Position numbers and translations under genes: made by a program. From NCBI RefSeq assembly GCF_040273735.1, contig NZ_JBELZM010000002.1, positions 1 through 64,000 of the forward strand: a DNA stretch of 64,000 bases, in the 5' to 3' direction. This document shows positions 25,212 through 35,715 of the stretch, piece by piece (the stretch's first letter is position 1; the number at the start of each line of letters is the position of its first letter). The notes under the pieces were generated by a model. The model saw nothing but the letters and a program-made list of their open reading frames with translations. It searched no databases and was not told the DNA's origin. Source of the DNA: Solibacillus sp040273735 (GTDB lineage Bacteria > Bacillota > Bacilli > Bacillales_A > Planococcaceae).

Positions 25212-28200
25212 ATGAGTACACTTATATTTTTCTATGACAACTATTATCAATCTATAGATTTAGATCAACTAAAAAAGAATTCCATTACAGTAGGGAATAA
25301 TTCATCTGATACTGTAACAATTCAAAGCATTCCATTTACAGATGGCCCGCTCCAGATTACCGAGGATTCCTTTGGTTTTACGGTAAAACAGAATGGAAGC
25401 CAGCTTGGAAAAGTGAATCCTAAGCAATTTTTTGAGTGGAAAGACAGTACCGGCAAAAAAATGCTGAAAATCATTCTCTTTCTTTCAAGACCTTCAAGTG
25501 AGACGTATTTTGTAGGGAATAGAACGGAAATTTCTCTTTCTACAATAGACGGTCAGGCAGATGTTATTTGGCAATCTGAAGCTGAAATCCAGCAGCAGTC
25601 TTTTTCACTGCTGAAGGTGGGGCAACAATGGATTGCTGAACTTCCGGAAAATACTATGCTCTACATAAATGGACAAAAAAAGCAGTCAACTAAGGAAATC
25701 CAAATCGGAGACTTGATTTTTACACCATTTATTTTCTTTCGTCTAGTGGAAGAGGATGTTCTGGAAGTGACGAGCTTTGAAAAGTTTGAAACAAGGTTTT
25801 CGGTTATCAGTGAACCTGAATCGGAAATGAAAAAGAAATACCCGATATACAGAAGAACGCCAAGAATGGTCTATGAACTGCCGAAAGAAAAGGTTTCACT
25901 GTCATTTCCTTCACAGGAGAACGACCCGTCAAACCGTGGTTTATGGCTCATCATTTTACCGCCGCTTGTCATGCTGATTGTGATGGGGATTATCGCGGTT
26001 ATTCAACCACGCGGAATTTTTATACTGATTACGATGGTCATGTTCGTCATGACGCTCATTACATCAACCGTGCAGTATTTTAAAGACCGTGGTAATGAAA
26101 AGCGCAAGAAAGAAAGACGCATTCGTATCTATTCAGCCTATTTGGAAAACAAACGGCAAGAGTTGCAACAGCTGTCCGAAAAACAGCGCTTTACAATGGA
26201 GTTTCACTTCCCGAAATTTGAGCGTTTGAAATATTTGACGTATCAGATTTCCGATCGAATTTGGGAACGTTCCTTGGAAAGTAATGATTTTCTGCAATTA
26301 CGGTTAGGAACAGGACACGTTCCTTCTAGCTTTACCATTTCCTTGAACTCGAATGATATGGCCAATCGCGAAATGGACAATCTAATCGAACAATCCCAAA
26401 AACTTGAAAAAGTATACAAAGAGATTTCAGATGTCCCTGTTATAGCGAATTTGGCAAAAGGACCGATTGGACTAATCGGGAAAGAGCGAATTGTAAAAAA
26501 GGAAATTCACCAGATTATAGGCCAGCTTGCATTTTTCCACAGCTACCATGATTTGCGCTTTGTTTTTATTTTTGATGAAGCCGATTATGAGAAAGTTGAA
26601 TGGATGAAGTGGCTGCCGCATTTCAATATTCCGAATATGTATGCACGCGGGTTCATCTATAACGAGAAAACCCGGGATCAACTGCTGTCAACGATTTATG
26701 AAATGATTCGCGAGCGTGATATTAAGGAGGATAAAGAAAATCTCCGTTTTACTCCGCATCTTGTTTTCATCATTACAAACCAGCAGTTAATCTCTGATCA
26801 TGTCATTTTGGAATATCTTGAAGGTGACCATAAAGACTTGGACATCTCAGTCATTTTTGCAGCAGATGCAAAGGAAAGTTTGTCGGACAATATCCATACT
26901 CTTGTTCGATACTTAAATGATACAGAAGGCGACATATTAATTCAGGATAATAAAGCGGTAAATATTTCGTTTAAACTTGATTCCCACCGTCAGGATAATA
27001 ATGAACATTTTGCCCGTCTATTAAGGACACTGGATCATCAGACAGGGATGACAAATTCAATTCCTGAAAGTGTAACATTCCTCGAAATGATGGATGTGAA
27101 AGAAGCCGATGAACTTCAAATCGGCGATCGCTGGATGGAAAATGAATCCTCCAAGTCCCTTGCTGTACCAATCGGCCTGAAGGGAAAAAATGATCTTGTG
27201 TATCTGAATCTTCATGAGAAAGCACATGGACCTCATGGACTATTAGCCGGTACAACAGGGTCAGGGAAAAGTGAATTTCTGCAGACCTATATTTTATCAT
27301 TGTCTGTTCATTTTCATCCCCATGAAGTTGCATTCCTGCTGATCGACTATAAAGGCGGAGGGATGGCGCAGCCGTTTAGAACATTACCGCATCTTCTAGG
27401 GACCATCACAAATATTGAAGGTAGCGTGAACTTTACGAATCGGGCACTTGCCTCGATCCGCAGTGAACTGAAGCGTCGTCAACGTCTTTTTGACCGCTAT
27501 AACGTGACCCATATTAATGACTATACGGGGTTAGTAAAGCTACAACTTGCTGAAGAACCTCTGCCGCATCTATTTTTAATTTCGGATGAGTTTGCGGAGC
27601 TGAAAAATGAAGAACCTGATTTCATTCGTGAATTGGTGAGCGCGGCTCGTATCGGACGGAGCCTGGGAGTACATCTGATTTTGGCAACACAAAAGCCAGG
27701 CGGGGTCATAGATGATCAAATATGGAGTAATGCCCGCTTCAAAGTGGCATTAAAGGTTCAGGATGCAAACGACAGTAAGGAAATCCTTAAAAACGCCGAT
27801 GCCGCATCCATCACTGTTACCGGCAGGGGCTACTTGCAAGTTGGCAACAATGAAGTTTACGACTTATTCCAATCAGCATGGAGTGGAGCTCCATATCAAT
27901 CCGAACACATTGGCGGGGAAGATGAAGTTGCAATTGTAACAGATTTAGGGTTGATCCCATTATCAAATATAGCCGCAAAAGATAGTAAACAAAAAGGGCT
28001 TTCCGAAATCGAAGCAATTGTAGACAAAATTAAAGAAACCGAGGAAATGTACAACATCGAAAAGCTGAAAAGTCCTTGGCTTCCTCCACTTGCAGAACGA
28101 TTGCACAAAAACGGCATTACATCAGAAATTCAGGAACATATTGCAATGGCCTTCGTCGATGAACCGGAAAAACAAAGTCAATCGCCATATTATTATCGCG

Positions 28201-29687
28201 TGATGGAAGACGGGAACTTAGGTATTTTTGGTTCAACTGGTTACGGCAAATCAACTACCGTGCTGACATTATTATTAAATATTGCAGAAAATTACAGCCC
28301 TGAGGAAGTCCATTATTACTTGATGGATTTTGGGAACGGTTCATTGCTGCCATTAAAACAACTTCCGCATACAGCTGATTTCTTCTTAATGGAAGAAGGG
28401 CGCAAAATGGATAAATTTATGCGAATGGTTCGAGATGAAATTGCAAGAAGAAAACAGCTGCTTCAGCAACTGGAAGTAGGCAATATCAAGCTTTATAACC
28501 GCATTGCAGATATAAAGCTGCCACTTATCTTTGTTGTTGTAGAAAATTTTGATTTCATTAAAGATGAAATGCCGGATATTGAAACATACTTCAACCAATT
28601 TGTCCGGGATGGACAGTCTTTAGGCATTTATATGATTTTCACGGCGACCCGTATTTCTTCGATTCGTCAAGCGGTCATGAACAACCTCAAGACGAAAATT
28701 GTCCATTATTTAATGGATCATAGTGAAGCCTATACAATCCTCGGGAAAACCGCTTTAGTACCTGAAGCAATACCGGGTCGGGCGATTATTAAAAAAGACG
28801 AAGCAAACTTCTCGCAACTTCTGTTGCCGGCAAACGGGGATAATGATCTCGAAGTAATTGAAGGTATTAAAGAAACTGTAAAGACATTAAAAGAAAAGTA
28901 TAAGGATCATATTGGACCATCACCGATTCCGATGCTTCCGACTAATTTAACCGTGAAACAATTAGCTGAATACAGCGGATTAATGGGTCAGCAGCATTTA
29001 TATCCGATAGGTCTGGATGAAGAATTTGTTCGACCTGTCGCAGTGAATTTCCTGACGAACAAGCACCTTCTGATTATGGGACAAGCCCAAAAAGGAAAAA
29101 CAAATGTGCTTAAAGTATTGTTGACGAATGCAGTAGAGAACAACGTCCTGCATATCGGCGTTTTTGATTCGTTTGACAGAAGTCTGGCTATGTTTACCGA
29201 CAATGAATCGATTTCGTATCTGGAATCTAAAGATGATGTGGAAGAATGGATAACGCAAATAGAAGGGCAGCTTTCAATACGTGAGATGACTTATGCCAAT
29301 TCGGCGATAGCTGAGCGCAAAACGTTGCAGTTTACACCAATTTTGCTGGTTGTCGATGATTATGCCCGTTTCAATTCGGGCATTGATGCAAAATTGCAGG
29401 AACGGATTACAAAGTTGATGAAAAATGCTGGCTATTTAGGGTTCAACTTCATCGCATCAGGAAATTCTACAGATTTAACGAAGGGATACGATGTGTTAAC
29501 TACGGAAGTGAAGCAAATTCGCCAGGCAGTTCTATTAATGAAAAAATCTGATCAAACATTGTACACGCTTCCTTATGACCGTAAAGAAGAAGAGATACAA
29601 GCAGGGTTTGGCTATTATATCCTAAACAATAAAGAAACGAAAATCCAAATACCACTTTTTGATAGTGAAAGGAAGATCTATTCATGA
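25212..29687 (+). CDS. essC: T7SS FtsK/SpoIIIE-type ATPase EssC (YukBA fused)
   Basis: A 1491-residue motor. The N-terminus has FHA-like domains (about residues 1-200), two membrane helices follow (LWLIILPPLVMLIVMGIIAVI and IFILITMVMFVMTLI, about residues 235-285), then three ATPase modules with Walker A loops GTTGSGKSE (about residue 679), GSTGYGKST (about 1006) and GQAQKGKTN (about 1289). The third is degenerate in the Walker B region (LLVVDDYARF), as in other EssC proteins. It recognises substrates and drives export. ATG 25212 follows GAAGGTG. Its stop overlaps the esaA start (ATGA). Confidence 0.95.
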   Translation: MSTLIFFYDNYYQSIDLDQLKKNSITVGNNSSDTVTIQSIPFTDGPLQITEDSFGFTVKQNGSQLGKVNPKQFFEWKDSTGKKMLKIILFLSRPSSETYFVGNRTEISLSTIDGQADVIWQSEAEIQQQSFSLLKVGQQWIAELPENTMLYINGQKKQSTKEIQIGDLIFTPFIFFRLVEEDVLEVTSFEKFETRFSVISEPESEMKKKYPIYRRTPRMVYELPKEKVSLSFPSQENDPSNRGLWLIILPPLVMLIVMGIIAVIQPRGIFILITMVMFVMTLITSTVQYFKDRGNEKRKKERRIRIYSAYLENKRQELQQLSEKQRFTMEFHFPKFERLKYLTYQISDRIWERSLESNDFLQLRLGTGHVPSSFTISLNSNDMANREMDNLIEQSQKLEKVYKEISDVPVIANLAKGPIGLIGKERIVKKEIHQIIGQLAFFHSYHDLRFVFIFDEADYEKVEWMKWLPHFNIPNMYARGFIYNEKTRDQLLSTIYEMIRERDIKEDKENLRFTPHLVFIITNQQLISDHVILEYLEGDHKDLDISVIFAADAKESLSDNIHTLVRYLNDTEGDILIQDNKAVNISFKLDSHRQDNNEHFARLLRTLDHQTGMTNSIPESVTFLEMMDVKEADELQIGDRWMENESSKSLAVPIGLKGKNDLVYLNLHEKAHGPHGLLAGTTGSGKSEFLQTYILSLSVHFHPHEVAFLLIDYKGGGMAQPFRTLPHLLGTITNIEGSVNFTNRALASIRSELKRRQRLFDRYNVTHINDYTGLVKLQLAEEPLPHLFLISDEFAELKNEEPDFIRELVSAARIGRSLGVHLILATQKPGGVIDDQIWSNARFKVALKVQDANDSKEILKNADAASITVTGRGYLQVGNNEVYDLFQSAWSGAPYQSEHIGGEDEVAIVTDLGLIPLSNIAAKDSKQKGLSEIEAIVDKIKETEEMYNIEKLKSPWLPPLAERLHKNGITSEIQEHIAMAFVDEPEKQSQSPYYYRVMEDGNLGIFGSTGYGKSTTVLTLLLNIAENYSPEEVHYYLMDFGNGSLLPLKQLPHTADFFLMEEGRKMDKFMRMVRDEIARRKQLLQQLEVGNIKLYNRIADIKLPLIFVVVENFDFIKDEMPDIETYFNQFVRDGQSLGIYMIFTATRISSIRQAVMNNLKTKIVHYLMDHSEAYTILGKTALVPEAIPGRAIIKKDEANFSQLLLPANGDNDLEVIEGIKETVKTLKEKYKDHIGPSPIPMLPTNLTVKQLAEYSGLMGQQHLYPIGLDEEFVRPVAVNFLTNKHLLIMGQAQKGKTNVLKVLLTNAVENNVLHIGVFDSFDRSLAMFTDNESISYLESKDDVEEWITQIEGQLSIREMTYANSAIAERKTLQFTPILLVVDDYARFNSGIDAKLQERITKLMKNAGYLGFNFIASGNSTDLTKGYDVLTTEVKQIRQAVLLMKKSDQTLYTLPYDRKEEEIQAGFGYYILNNKETKIQIPLFDSERKIYS

Positions 29688-32473
29688 CGGCTCAAAAAAA
29701 GCTCATGTTAAAAATCATAATCGTCATGATTTTGATAGTAGGGGCACCTGTCCTTTATTTTATGGCAATTGGAGAAAATCCGTTTTTCGATTCATCGAAT
29801 GGAACGAAAAAAGTCGCGGTTGTCAATGAAGATACAGGTTCAAAAAAAGAAGAAAGTTCACTGGAATTCGGAAAAGAAGTGCAGCCGATTCTATCGACGG
29901 ATTCCGAATATGAATGGTCTGTTGTCAGCAGAAGCGCAGCCGAAAAAGGGCTGACAGATCGAGAGTACGATGCGGTCGTATATATCCCTTCGAATTTCTC
30001 GGAAAACATCATGACATATGAAGAGCAACAGCCGGTAAAAGCGGAGTTTAAGTATACTGTTTCCGGTCAGCTGAATGCGGCAAACCGTGAAAAAGTATTG
30101 CGAGAAATTGACAATGCAACTGCAAGAGTTAACGGGAAAGTCTCAACATTATACTGGAGTTATGTATCTCAGGATTTGGAGAAAGTACGAAATGAATTTG
30201 ATACGATTCTTCAAAAAGAGATGGAGTTTTTAAATACGATTTCCAACTTTTATCGGCCGAATTTAGCAAGCGTAGTTGGTGATATTGAAAGTCAAAAGAG
30301 CCTGCTCGATAATTTGGCTGCCACTGTTAAAGACACTCCGATTGAGGGGAATATCGAAAACGCAGGTGAATTTGAAGGGCTGCTGGCACAATTTGTTACC
30401 TATGTGGATACATATCGAGAGTATCACAGTACACAGCCGCTGCTTTTACAACCGTTGCAAAATGCAAATACGGCCTCAATCATCGCGCTGAAAAGTGAGC
30501 ATAACCCCCGCTATGTGGAAGTAAAATCGTATTTAATGGAGCATAATGAAAAGTTCAATTCCGATATACAAAAATTGGAGAATCAACTGGCCAAAAATAA
30601 AGATAATGTTAGAAATTTATCGGATGAAGTAGTCGTTCAGCGTAATGAGATTATCAGCCTCCTGAAGCAAGTAGAAGGGGAGCTATTAGTGCAATACGAA
30701 AATCAAGTGATTGGTCTAAAGAATCAGCTTGATGCTAGTACCCCTACAGCAGATCCGACAACACAAGCGAAAAATGGTAGCGGCAAAGTTACAGACAATA
30801 CAAATAACTTTATCGCTTCATCAAAAATTACAGCGCTCGATTCGGAACGCGAAAAACTGCTCGGCTTAGTCCAGAACATGAATTCACTGAAACAGGAAGT
30901 GGGTGCTACAGCGGTAAATCCGGGCGGAACGACACCGGAAGCCGCAGTTAATGCGAGTGCTACTGCAGCAGTTAACGAAAAGCTTACACAAATTTCATCA
31001 CAGATGACAACAATTGAAGCAAATATCCAGCATATCCAACAGCAGGAAAAACAATTGCAGGAACAATTTGTACAATCTCAAAGTGAATTGGTTAAAGAGA
31101 CAGTAGTTGAAAAAAAACCAACCTTTGAAAATGCAACAGCCGTAATCGAAGAAATCGAGCGTAAAGAAGCGGAAATTATGGCGCTGCCTATGATGAATAA
31201 CGGTAAAATAGAGCGTCTGAAAAACGTTTTCTCGAAATCTATCGGAAGTAACAATACGACTAAGCTGATGGAATATTACGGTGCACTGGCCCAGTATGAA
31301 GCGGTCGTGCAAACGAACTTAAGCGAAGAATCCAACTTCAAGGAGATTTCTTCGCATGTCAATACGATTTTAGGCCTCAATGATCGGGGAACGACAATTT
31401 TAGATGAATTGCAAATGGACGTTCCCGCTTCACAAAACCAATTAGCAACTTTGGAAAAAGGAGTTAATTCTTTCTTCCTGACGTATATGGAAAAAGTCGA
31501 TGCAGACTATGAAGCGATTTCTGCACAGCTGGATGCAATTGAGACAAGTGCGGACAGTATGCAGCAAAGCCTTGATGCCTTTATTGCCGGATCTGAAGAA
31601 GTTGCCACGCCGCCAGCTGACGGCAGCAGCCTTGTCACGAATCAGCAAAGCATCAGTCAAAACTTAATGGCGATGAGTAATGCAATGAACAGTATTATGG
31701 CAAACCAGGACAACATAATCTCGGTTACAAATGACTTGGAATCAAAAGCGAAGAACGTCAACGCAGATACAGAGGAATTGAATTACAAGTGGAATGAAAA
31801 TGTGGTGACGACAGAAAAGTACCGGAACGCGATCCATGATGTACTTAACAATGCATTTATCGATGGACAAAGGAACGGTCATATCTACAATCATTTATCA
31901 ACACCGCTTGCGGCGAAAAGCTTGAATTCTTCCGTGCAGGAAAATAAAATACCGCCCGTAATTGTACTCGTAATCGTTCTGGTCAGCGGATTATTAATAG
32001 GCTACTTCTGCTATTATTTAAAAAATAATAAACGAAGTGTGCGCATTGCATTGTTTGCTTTGCTTAATCTGATTGTCGGACTAATTATCAGTATGTACGG
32101 AATGGATATTTATTCGTTAAATGAAACGAGCTCGATTGAGTGGACGATATTCACAATTTTATTATTAACAGCAGTTTCCACAATTATTGTTGCCGGCTTT
32201 TCAGTGGGCCCGTTAATTGGGTGGTTTGTAACCGTTGCAGTAATTGTATTCTTTGTCACACCAATGCTGACACTTCTCGCTTCCAATATTGATTATGAGG
32301 ATCCGATGTCGAAGGTGTACTTATCGATTCAATATGGTCCGGAGTCACTGATTATTTCTGCAAGTATTGTGCTTGCGTTTCTTATTGCGGTTTTTGCACT
32401 TGTACCGCTCATTGTAAGCAAAATAAAAAATCGTAAAACCGAACAAGATGAGGAAACGATTTATGAAATGTAG
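29684..32473 (+). CDS. esaA: T7SS membrane protein EsaA/YueB
   Basis: A 929-residue protein with one N-terminal membrane helix (IIIVMILIVGAPVLYFMAI), a large extracellular coiled-coil stalk of about 700 residues, and about five C-terminal membrane helices. In B. subtilis YueB is the receptor for phage SPP1, and EsaA forms the outward shaft of the T7SS. Translation is coupled to essC through a four-base overlap and to essA through an 11-base overlap. Confidence 0.92.
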   Translation: MTAQKKLMLKIIIVMILIVGAPVLYFMAIGENPFFDSSNGTKKVAVVNEDTGSKKEESSLEFGKEVQPILSTDSEYEWSVVSRSAAEKGLTDREYDAVVYIPSNFSENIMTYEEQQPVKAEFKYTVSGQLNAANREKVLREIDNATARVNGKVSTLYWSYVSQDLEKVRNEFDTILQKEMEFLNTISNFYRPNLASVVGDIESQKSLLDNLAATVKDTPIEGNIENAGEFEGLLAQFVTYVDTYREYHSTQPLLLQPLQNANTASIIALKSEHNPRYVEVKSYLMEHNEKFNSDIQKLENQLAKNKDNVRNLSDEVVVQRNEIISLLKQVEGELLVQYENQVIGLKNQLDASTPTADPTTQAKNGSGKVTDNTNNFIASSKITALDSEREKLLGLVQNMNSLKQEVGATAVNPGGTTPEAAVNASATAAVNEKLTQISSQMTTIEANIQHIQQQEKQLQEQFVQSQSELVKETVVEKKPTFENATAVIEEIERKEAEIMALPMMNNGKIERLKNVFSKSIGSNNTTKLMEYYGALAQYEAVVQTNLSEESNFKEISSHVNTILGLNDRGTTILDELQMDVPASQNQLATLEKGVNSFFLTYMEKVDADYEAISAQLDAIETSADSMQQSLDAFIAGSEEVATPPADGSSLVTNQQSISQNLMAMSNAMNSIMANQDNIISVTNDLESKAKNVNADTEELNYKWNENVVTTEKYRNAIHDVLNNAFIDGQRNGHIYNHLSTPLAAKSLNSSVQENKIPPVIVLVIVLVSGLLIGYFCYYLKNNKRSVRIALFALLNLIVGLIISMYGMDIYSLNETSSIEWTIFTILLLTAVSTIIVAGFSVGPLIGWFVTVAVIVFFVTPMLTLLASNIDYEDPMSKVYLSIQYGPESLIISASIVLAFLIAVFALVPLIVSKIKNRKTEQDEETIYEM

Positions 32474-32981
32474 GAAATTAGCAGTTGTTTTTGGATTTTG
32501 TATATTAATGGGAGTCGGATTCGAAATTGAATCCGGCTTTCCGTTAAATTTAGAGACAAAGCAAGTGTCTGCAGCTACTGAATTGAATAACCTCAATCCT
32601 AATGAATTTAAAGAAAAAGAATTTAAAGACAACAAAGAGTACCTTCATAATGAATCCCTGCTAGACAACCGGAAAAATATCAGGGAGGAGCAAAAACAGT
32701 TGGATTTCAAGCCAAAAGTATTAGAACGAAACGAGAAAATAAAGGAAGAGCTTTTTGTAAGTGATTTTAAAGAACGGAAAACGATTGCTTACGATTCGAT
32801 GAAACATGGTCTGTTTTCAAATGAAAGAGTAATAGTGAAAACCAAACTAACCGAATCAATTCCTGATGACGACAGCAAAAGCAATGGGTTGCAATTTTTC
32901 TATATTGGTCTCTTGATTGCCTGTATATTCGTTGTCTTGTTATGGCTAATACCGAAAATGGTACAGGGAGAAAGAAACTAA
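32463..32981 (+). CDS. essA: T7SS protein EssA
   Basis: A 172-residue protein with an N-terminal hydrophobic signal/anchor (LAVVFGFCILMGVGFEIESG) and a C-terminal membrane helix (FFYIGLLIACIFVVLLWLIP), the usual EssA topology with a charged extracellular middle. ATG 32463 follows AGGAA; ATG 32448 is an alternative. It closes the core secretion gene set. Confidence 0.8.
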   Translation: MKCRKLAVVFGFCILMGVGFEIESGFPLNLETKQVSAATELNNLNPNEFKEKEFKDNKEYLHNESLLDNRKNIREEQKQLDFKPKVLERNEKIKEELFVSDFKERKTIAYDSMKHGLFSNERVIVKTKLTESIPDDDSKSNGLQFFYIGLLIACIFVVLLWLIPKMVQGERN

Positions 32982-33020
32982 AGTTATAAGAAGGATGAAA
33001 TCGGAAAGGAGAGAAGGAAT

Positions 33021-33323
33021 ATGTCGAATGAAGTGAAAGTCGTATATGCGGATGTTGAGGAACAGCTGGGGGTAATGGAGAATGCTGCGTCAACACTGAA
33101 ACCTAAAGCAGAACCGCCGATTGAAGGGAATATGTTAGATGTTGTTACAAAATTAAACGAGCTGTCGCTGCAATTGGAACAGGTTTTAACAAGCTACCAG
33201 GCTGTGCTGCAAAATAATATTCAAACAACGGAAAATTCTGTGCAATATTTAAAAGAGCAGGATCGGCGGATATCAACAACTATTAACGGTGCCGCTTCTA
33301 GTCATGGGAGGATGATGGAATAA
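33021..33323 (+). CDS. DUF5344-like helical partner of LXG toxin
   Basis: A 100-residue all-helical protein (EVKVVYADVEEQLGVMENAASTL ... KLNELSLQLEQVLTSYQAVL) of the YwqI/DUF5344 type that precedes LXG toxins in Bacillales and is thought to bind the LXG domain and target it to the T7SS. It has an AAAGGAGAG ribosome site. Its stop overlaps the toxin start in TAATG. Confidence 0.75.
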   Translation: MSNEVKVVYADVEEQLGVMENAASTLKPKAEPPIEGNMLDVVTKLNELSLQLEQVLTSYQAVLQNNIQTTENSVQYLKEQDRRISTTINGAASSHGRMME

Positions 33324-34894
33324 TGAAAGTATTGGATGCAGAAAACTTTCATAGCGGTCTTGCGCGCAGTATTACCATGCTGACTAGTCTTGATACCGAA
33401 ATGAAAACAATTGAGACATCTATACAGGGACTTATTCAGCTTGAGGAATCTTTAAAAGGGCAAGGAGGGAATGCAATACGTACATTTTACCGCGATTGCC
33501 ACATGCCCTTTTTACAATTTTTTTATCTATTTAAAAACAGCTTTCAGGAAGTTCTTCAGCAAACAGAAGCCGCGTTAACCAGCCTCGAACCAGATCAAAG
33601 CGGATATATTCAACAAACATTTCTTGAAAAGGATGTTGAACAAGGTTTGAATAATGCGAAAGAAACTGCAGAGGGCCTAACATCTGAAGCGAATGGAATT
33701 ATGGACAATGTGGCAGATATTGTTTCATTGCCGAAGCTCGATGATACTGCAGTACAAAGCGAAATCCAGGCTGCCAAAAACCACCGGGATACAACAATTG
33801 AAAATTTAATGATGTTTGACAATAGCCAAACAGCTATGCTCGCAGGAGTGGAAAGCGATCTGGCAGCGATGAGTACTTGGATTAAAGACCTTGAAACGAT
33901 GATTACAGAAGGGTTGACCGATGTGAATTTCCCTGCTGAACATTGGGCGCAATATGCTTCAACGACAGCCCTTATAACAAATTTAACAAGCAGAACAAAT
34001 CCAGTCGAAGAAGTGACAGAAGAGCCTGTAGAGGAAAAGCCGGGCGATGTCACATCTGCAGACGAAACAGTTATGGGACATAAAGAAGATGTAGGGAATG
34101 CAAAGAAATTTAATACCGCGGTCAATGGCGCAGTTGAAAGCTTTGGCATGTTCATGGCAGGGAAAAACGGCGGACTGAAAATGGAGTTGGTGCGTGATGC
34201 GAGAACAGGCCGAAATGTATACCGTATGCTTGCCAGTGAACGTGCCCTCCATTATTTACGTGTAACACCGGATGCAAAAGCAATGCGCGAGTTTAATTAT
34301 AAATTGCCAAAAGGGAATAAAGCATGGAAACCAAAACATTACCAGCAGCAGGCAAATAATCGGGCAACTTTAAAGTTTGCTACGCAAAAAAAGGGACAAT
34401 CAGGCTGGTCCAAAGTTGGGGAAGCGGCCTTAAAAGAGCATACATCGCTAAAATACTGGAATGATCAGGCGACCATTGCCGAAAAAGCCAAAACGGTTGG
34501 TAAAGCTACTGTAGCAGGTGCGGGTAAGTCATTCAAAGATGCTGTAGATGTAAAAGGGATTTTTACCAATGGGGCTGCAAAAGGATTTACAAAAGCACTT
34601 GGCCCTGTATCGGCCGGTCTGAACTACTACAGCAATTACCATAATGCGAAAGATGACGGGCTAACAGGAGCCGAGGCCCACACACGTGCCACAGTGGATA
34701 CGGCAATTGATACTGCGGTGGGCGGTGCGGTACAGGCTGCAAGTGTTGCATTATTCACAGCCGCTGTTCCAATTCCGGGTGTCGGTACTGCTGTTGGTGT
34801 TGCAGTCGGAATCTTCGCCAATACGCTTCTTAACAAAAAAGACAAAAAAACAGGGGAATCGGCCATGGATAAAATTAAAGGCTGGTTCCACTGA
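33323..34894 (+). CDS. LXG-domain T7SS toxin with glycine-rich hydrophobic C-terminus
   Basis: A 523-residue protein. Residues 1 to about 230 form the LXG domain (MKVLDAENFHSGLARSITML; LIQLEESLKGQGGNAIRTFY), the T7SS targeting module. A Glu/Val/Thr linker follows, then a basic region. The C-terminus (about residues 430-510) is rich in Gly and Ala with hydrophobic stretches (GGAVQAASVALFTAAVPIPG, VGTAVGVAVGIFANTLLNK), like glycine-zipper membrane toxins. The next gene encodes a multi-pass membrane protein, a fitting immunity partner for a pore former. No nuclease or deaminase motif is visible. Membrane attack is inferred. Confidence 0.8.
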   Translation: MKVLDAENFHSGLARSITMLTSLDTEMKTIETSIQGLIQLEESLKGQGGNAIRTFYRDCHMPFLQFFYLFKNSFQEVLQQTEAALTSLEPDQSGYIQQTFLEKDVEQGLNNAKETAEGLTSEANGIMDNVADIVSLPKLDDTAVQSEIQAAKNHRDTTIENLMMFDNSQTAMLAGVESDLAAMSTWIKDLETMITEGLTDVNFPAEHWAQYASTTALITNLTSRTNPVEEVTEEPVEEKPGDVTSADETVMGHKEDVGNAKKFNTAVNGAVESFGMFMAGKNGGLKMELVRDARTGRNVYRMLASERALHYLRVTPDAKAMREFNYKLPKGNKAWKPKHYQQQANNRATLKFATQKKGQSGWSKVGEAALKEHTSLKYWNDQATIAEKAKTVGKATVAGAGKSFKDAVDVKGIFTNGAAKGFTKALGPVSAGLNYYSNYHNAKDDGLTGAEAHTRATVDTAIDTAVGGAVQAASVALFTAAVPIPGVGTAVGVAVGIFANTLLNKKDKKTGESAMDKIKGWFH

Positions 34895-34916
34895 TGAATA
34901 TGGAGGTAATCACCGC

Positions 34917-35702
34917 ATGCTAAAAAAACTATCAGAACAAGATTTCGCAGTATTACGAGGACCGCTGGAGTCTGGTAGACAAAGTCCGAATTCGTTGGCA
35001 TCTGTGCTTGTATTAGGCATTTTCCTGCAGGCACTGTTTTTCTATCTAACTTATAATATTGCAGGTAAATACACAATCTATCCAAATTTCGAAAGTATTA
35101 AAACAATTCATATGTGGCTTACAGGAATCATTATTTTATTGTCCCTTCTATTCGCTATTCCTGTCGTTTTTAAAAAGACGGAGAAGCTGCAGTACTTCCT
35201 GTCGATTATCGTGACACAAAATTTTTCCGTATTTTTATTCTTGGCCCCGTTATTTCTTTTAGGGGAACAGGACGCTGCAACAGTTGAATCGCTACTAAAT
35301 TTAACTTGGATTACGCTTGCCATCGCAGGTATATTGTTTATCGCTACGTGGATCCGCTTTTATTTACTGCTTAAAAAAGGGCACTACCGGGCAGGGTCAA
35401 GAAACGAGGAAATGCGTGGGAAATTTGAAACCAAATCCTATATTCCGATTGCGATCATCGGCAGTACGGCGCTTGTTTTTCTTATCCAATTTGTCATGAA
35501 AACGGGTTCGTCCGATTTATTTGAAACAATCATGCTCGTCTTTTTACCTTTTGGCATATTTTATACACTCATTTTCGTATTGCCGGAGCAGCTTGTCATT
35601 CTCTATTGCAAAATCCGATTTAAAAGCTTCAACTTTGATATTAACGGTTATCTGAACACGGAAAGAGCAGTCAAAAATAATAGAAAAGTAAAACAAAGTT
35701 AG
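34917..35702 (+). CDS. multi-pass membrane protein, putative immunity to the upstream LXG toxin
   Basis: A 261-residue protein with about six membrane segments (SVLVLGIFLQALFFYLTYNIA; MWLTGIIILLSLLFAIPVVF; FFLSIIVTQ-type; LTWITLAIAGILFIATWIRFYLLL; IPIAIIGSTALVFLIQFVM; IMLVFLPFGIFYTLIFVLP). ATG 34917 follows GGAGGT with good spacing; the longer open frame upstream is a shadow of the toxin gene. Position directly behind a membrane-active LXG toxin is the reason for calling it immunity; there is no family match I can name. Confidence 0.6.
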   Translation: MLKKLSEQDFAVLRGPLESGRQSPNSLASVLVLGIFLQALFFYLTYNIAGKYTIYPNFESIKTIHMWLTGIIILLSLLFAIPVVFKKTEKLQYFLSIIVTQNFSVFLFLAPLFLLGEQDAATVESLLNLTWITLAIAGILFIATWIRFYLLLKKGHYRAGSRNEEMRGKFETKSYIPIAIIGSTALVFLIQFVMKTGSSDLFETIMLVFLPFGIFYTLIFVLPEQLVILYCKIRFKSFNFDINGYLNTERAVKNNRKVKQS

Positions 35703-35715
35703 GGGGAATGAATAT

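Noticed and set aside
34686..34916. Upstream extension of the membrane immunity protein into the LXG toxin gene.
   Set aside because: The extension is an out-of-frame shadow of the toxin; a strong ribosome site precedes ATG 34917.
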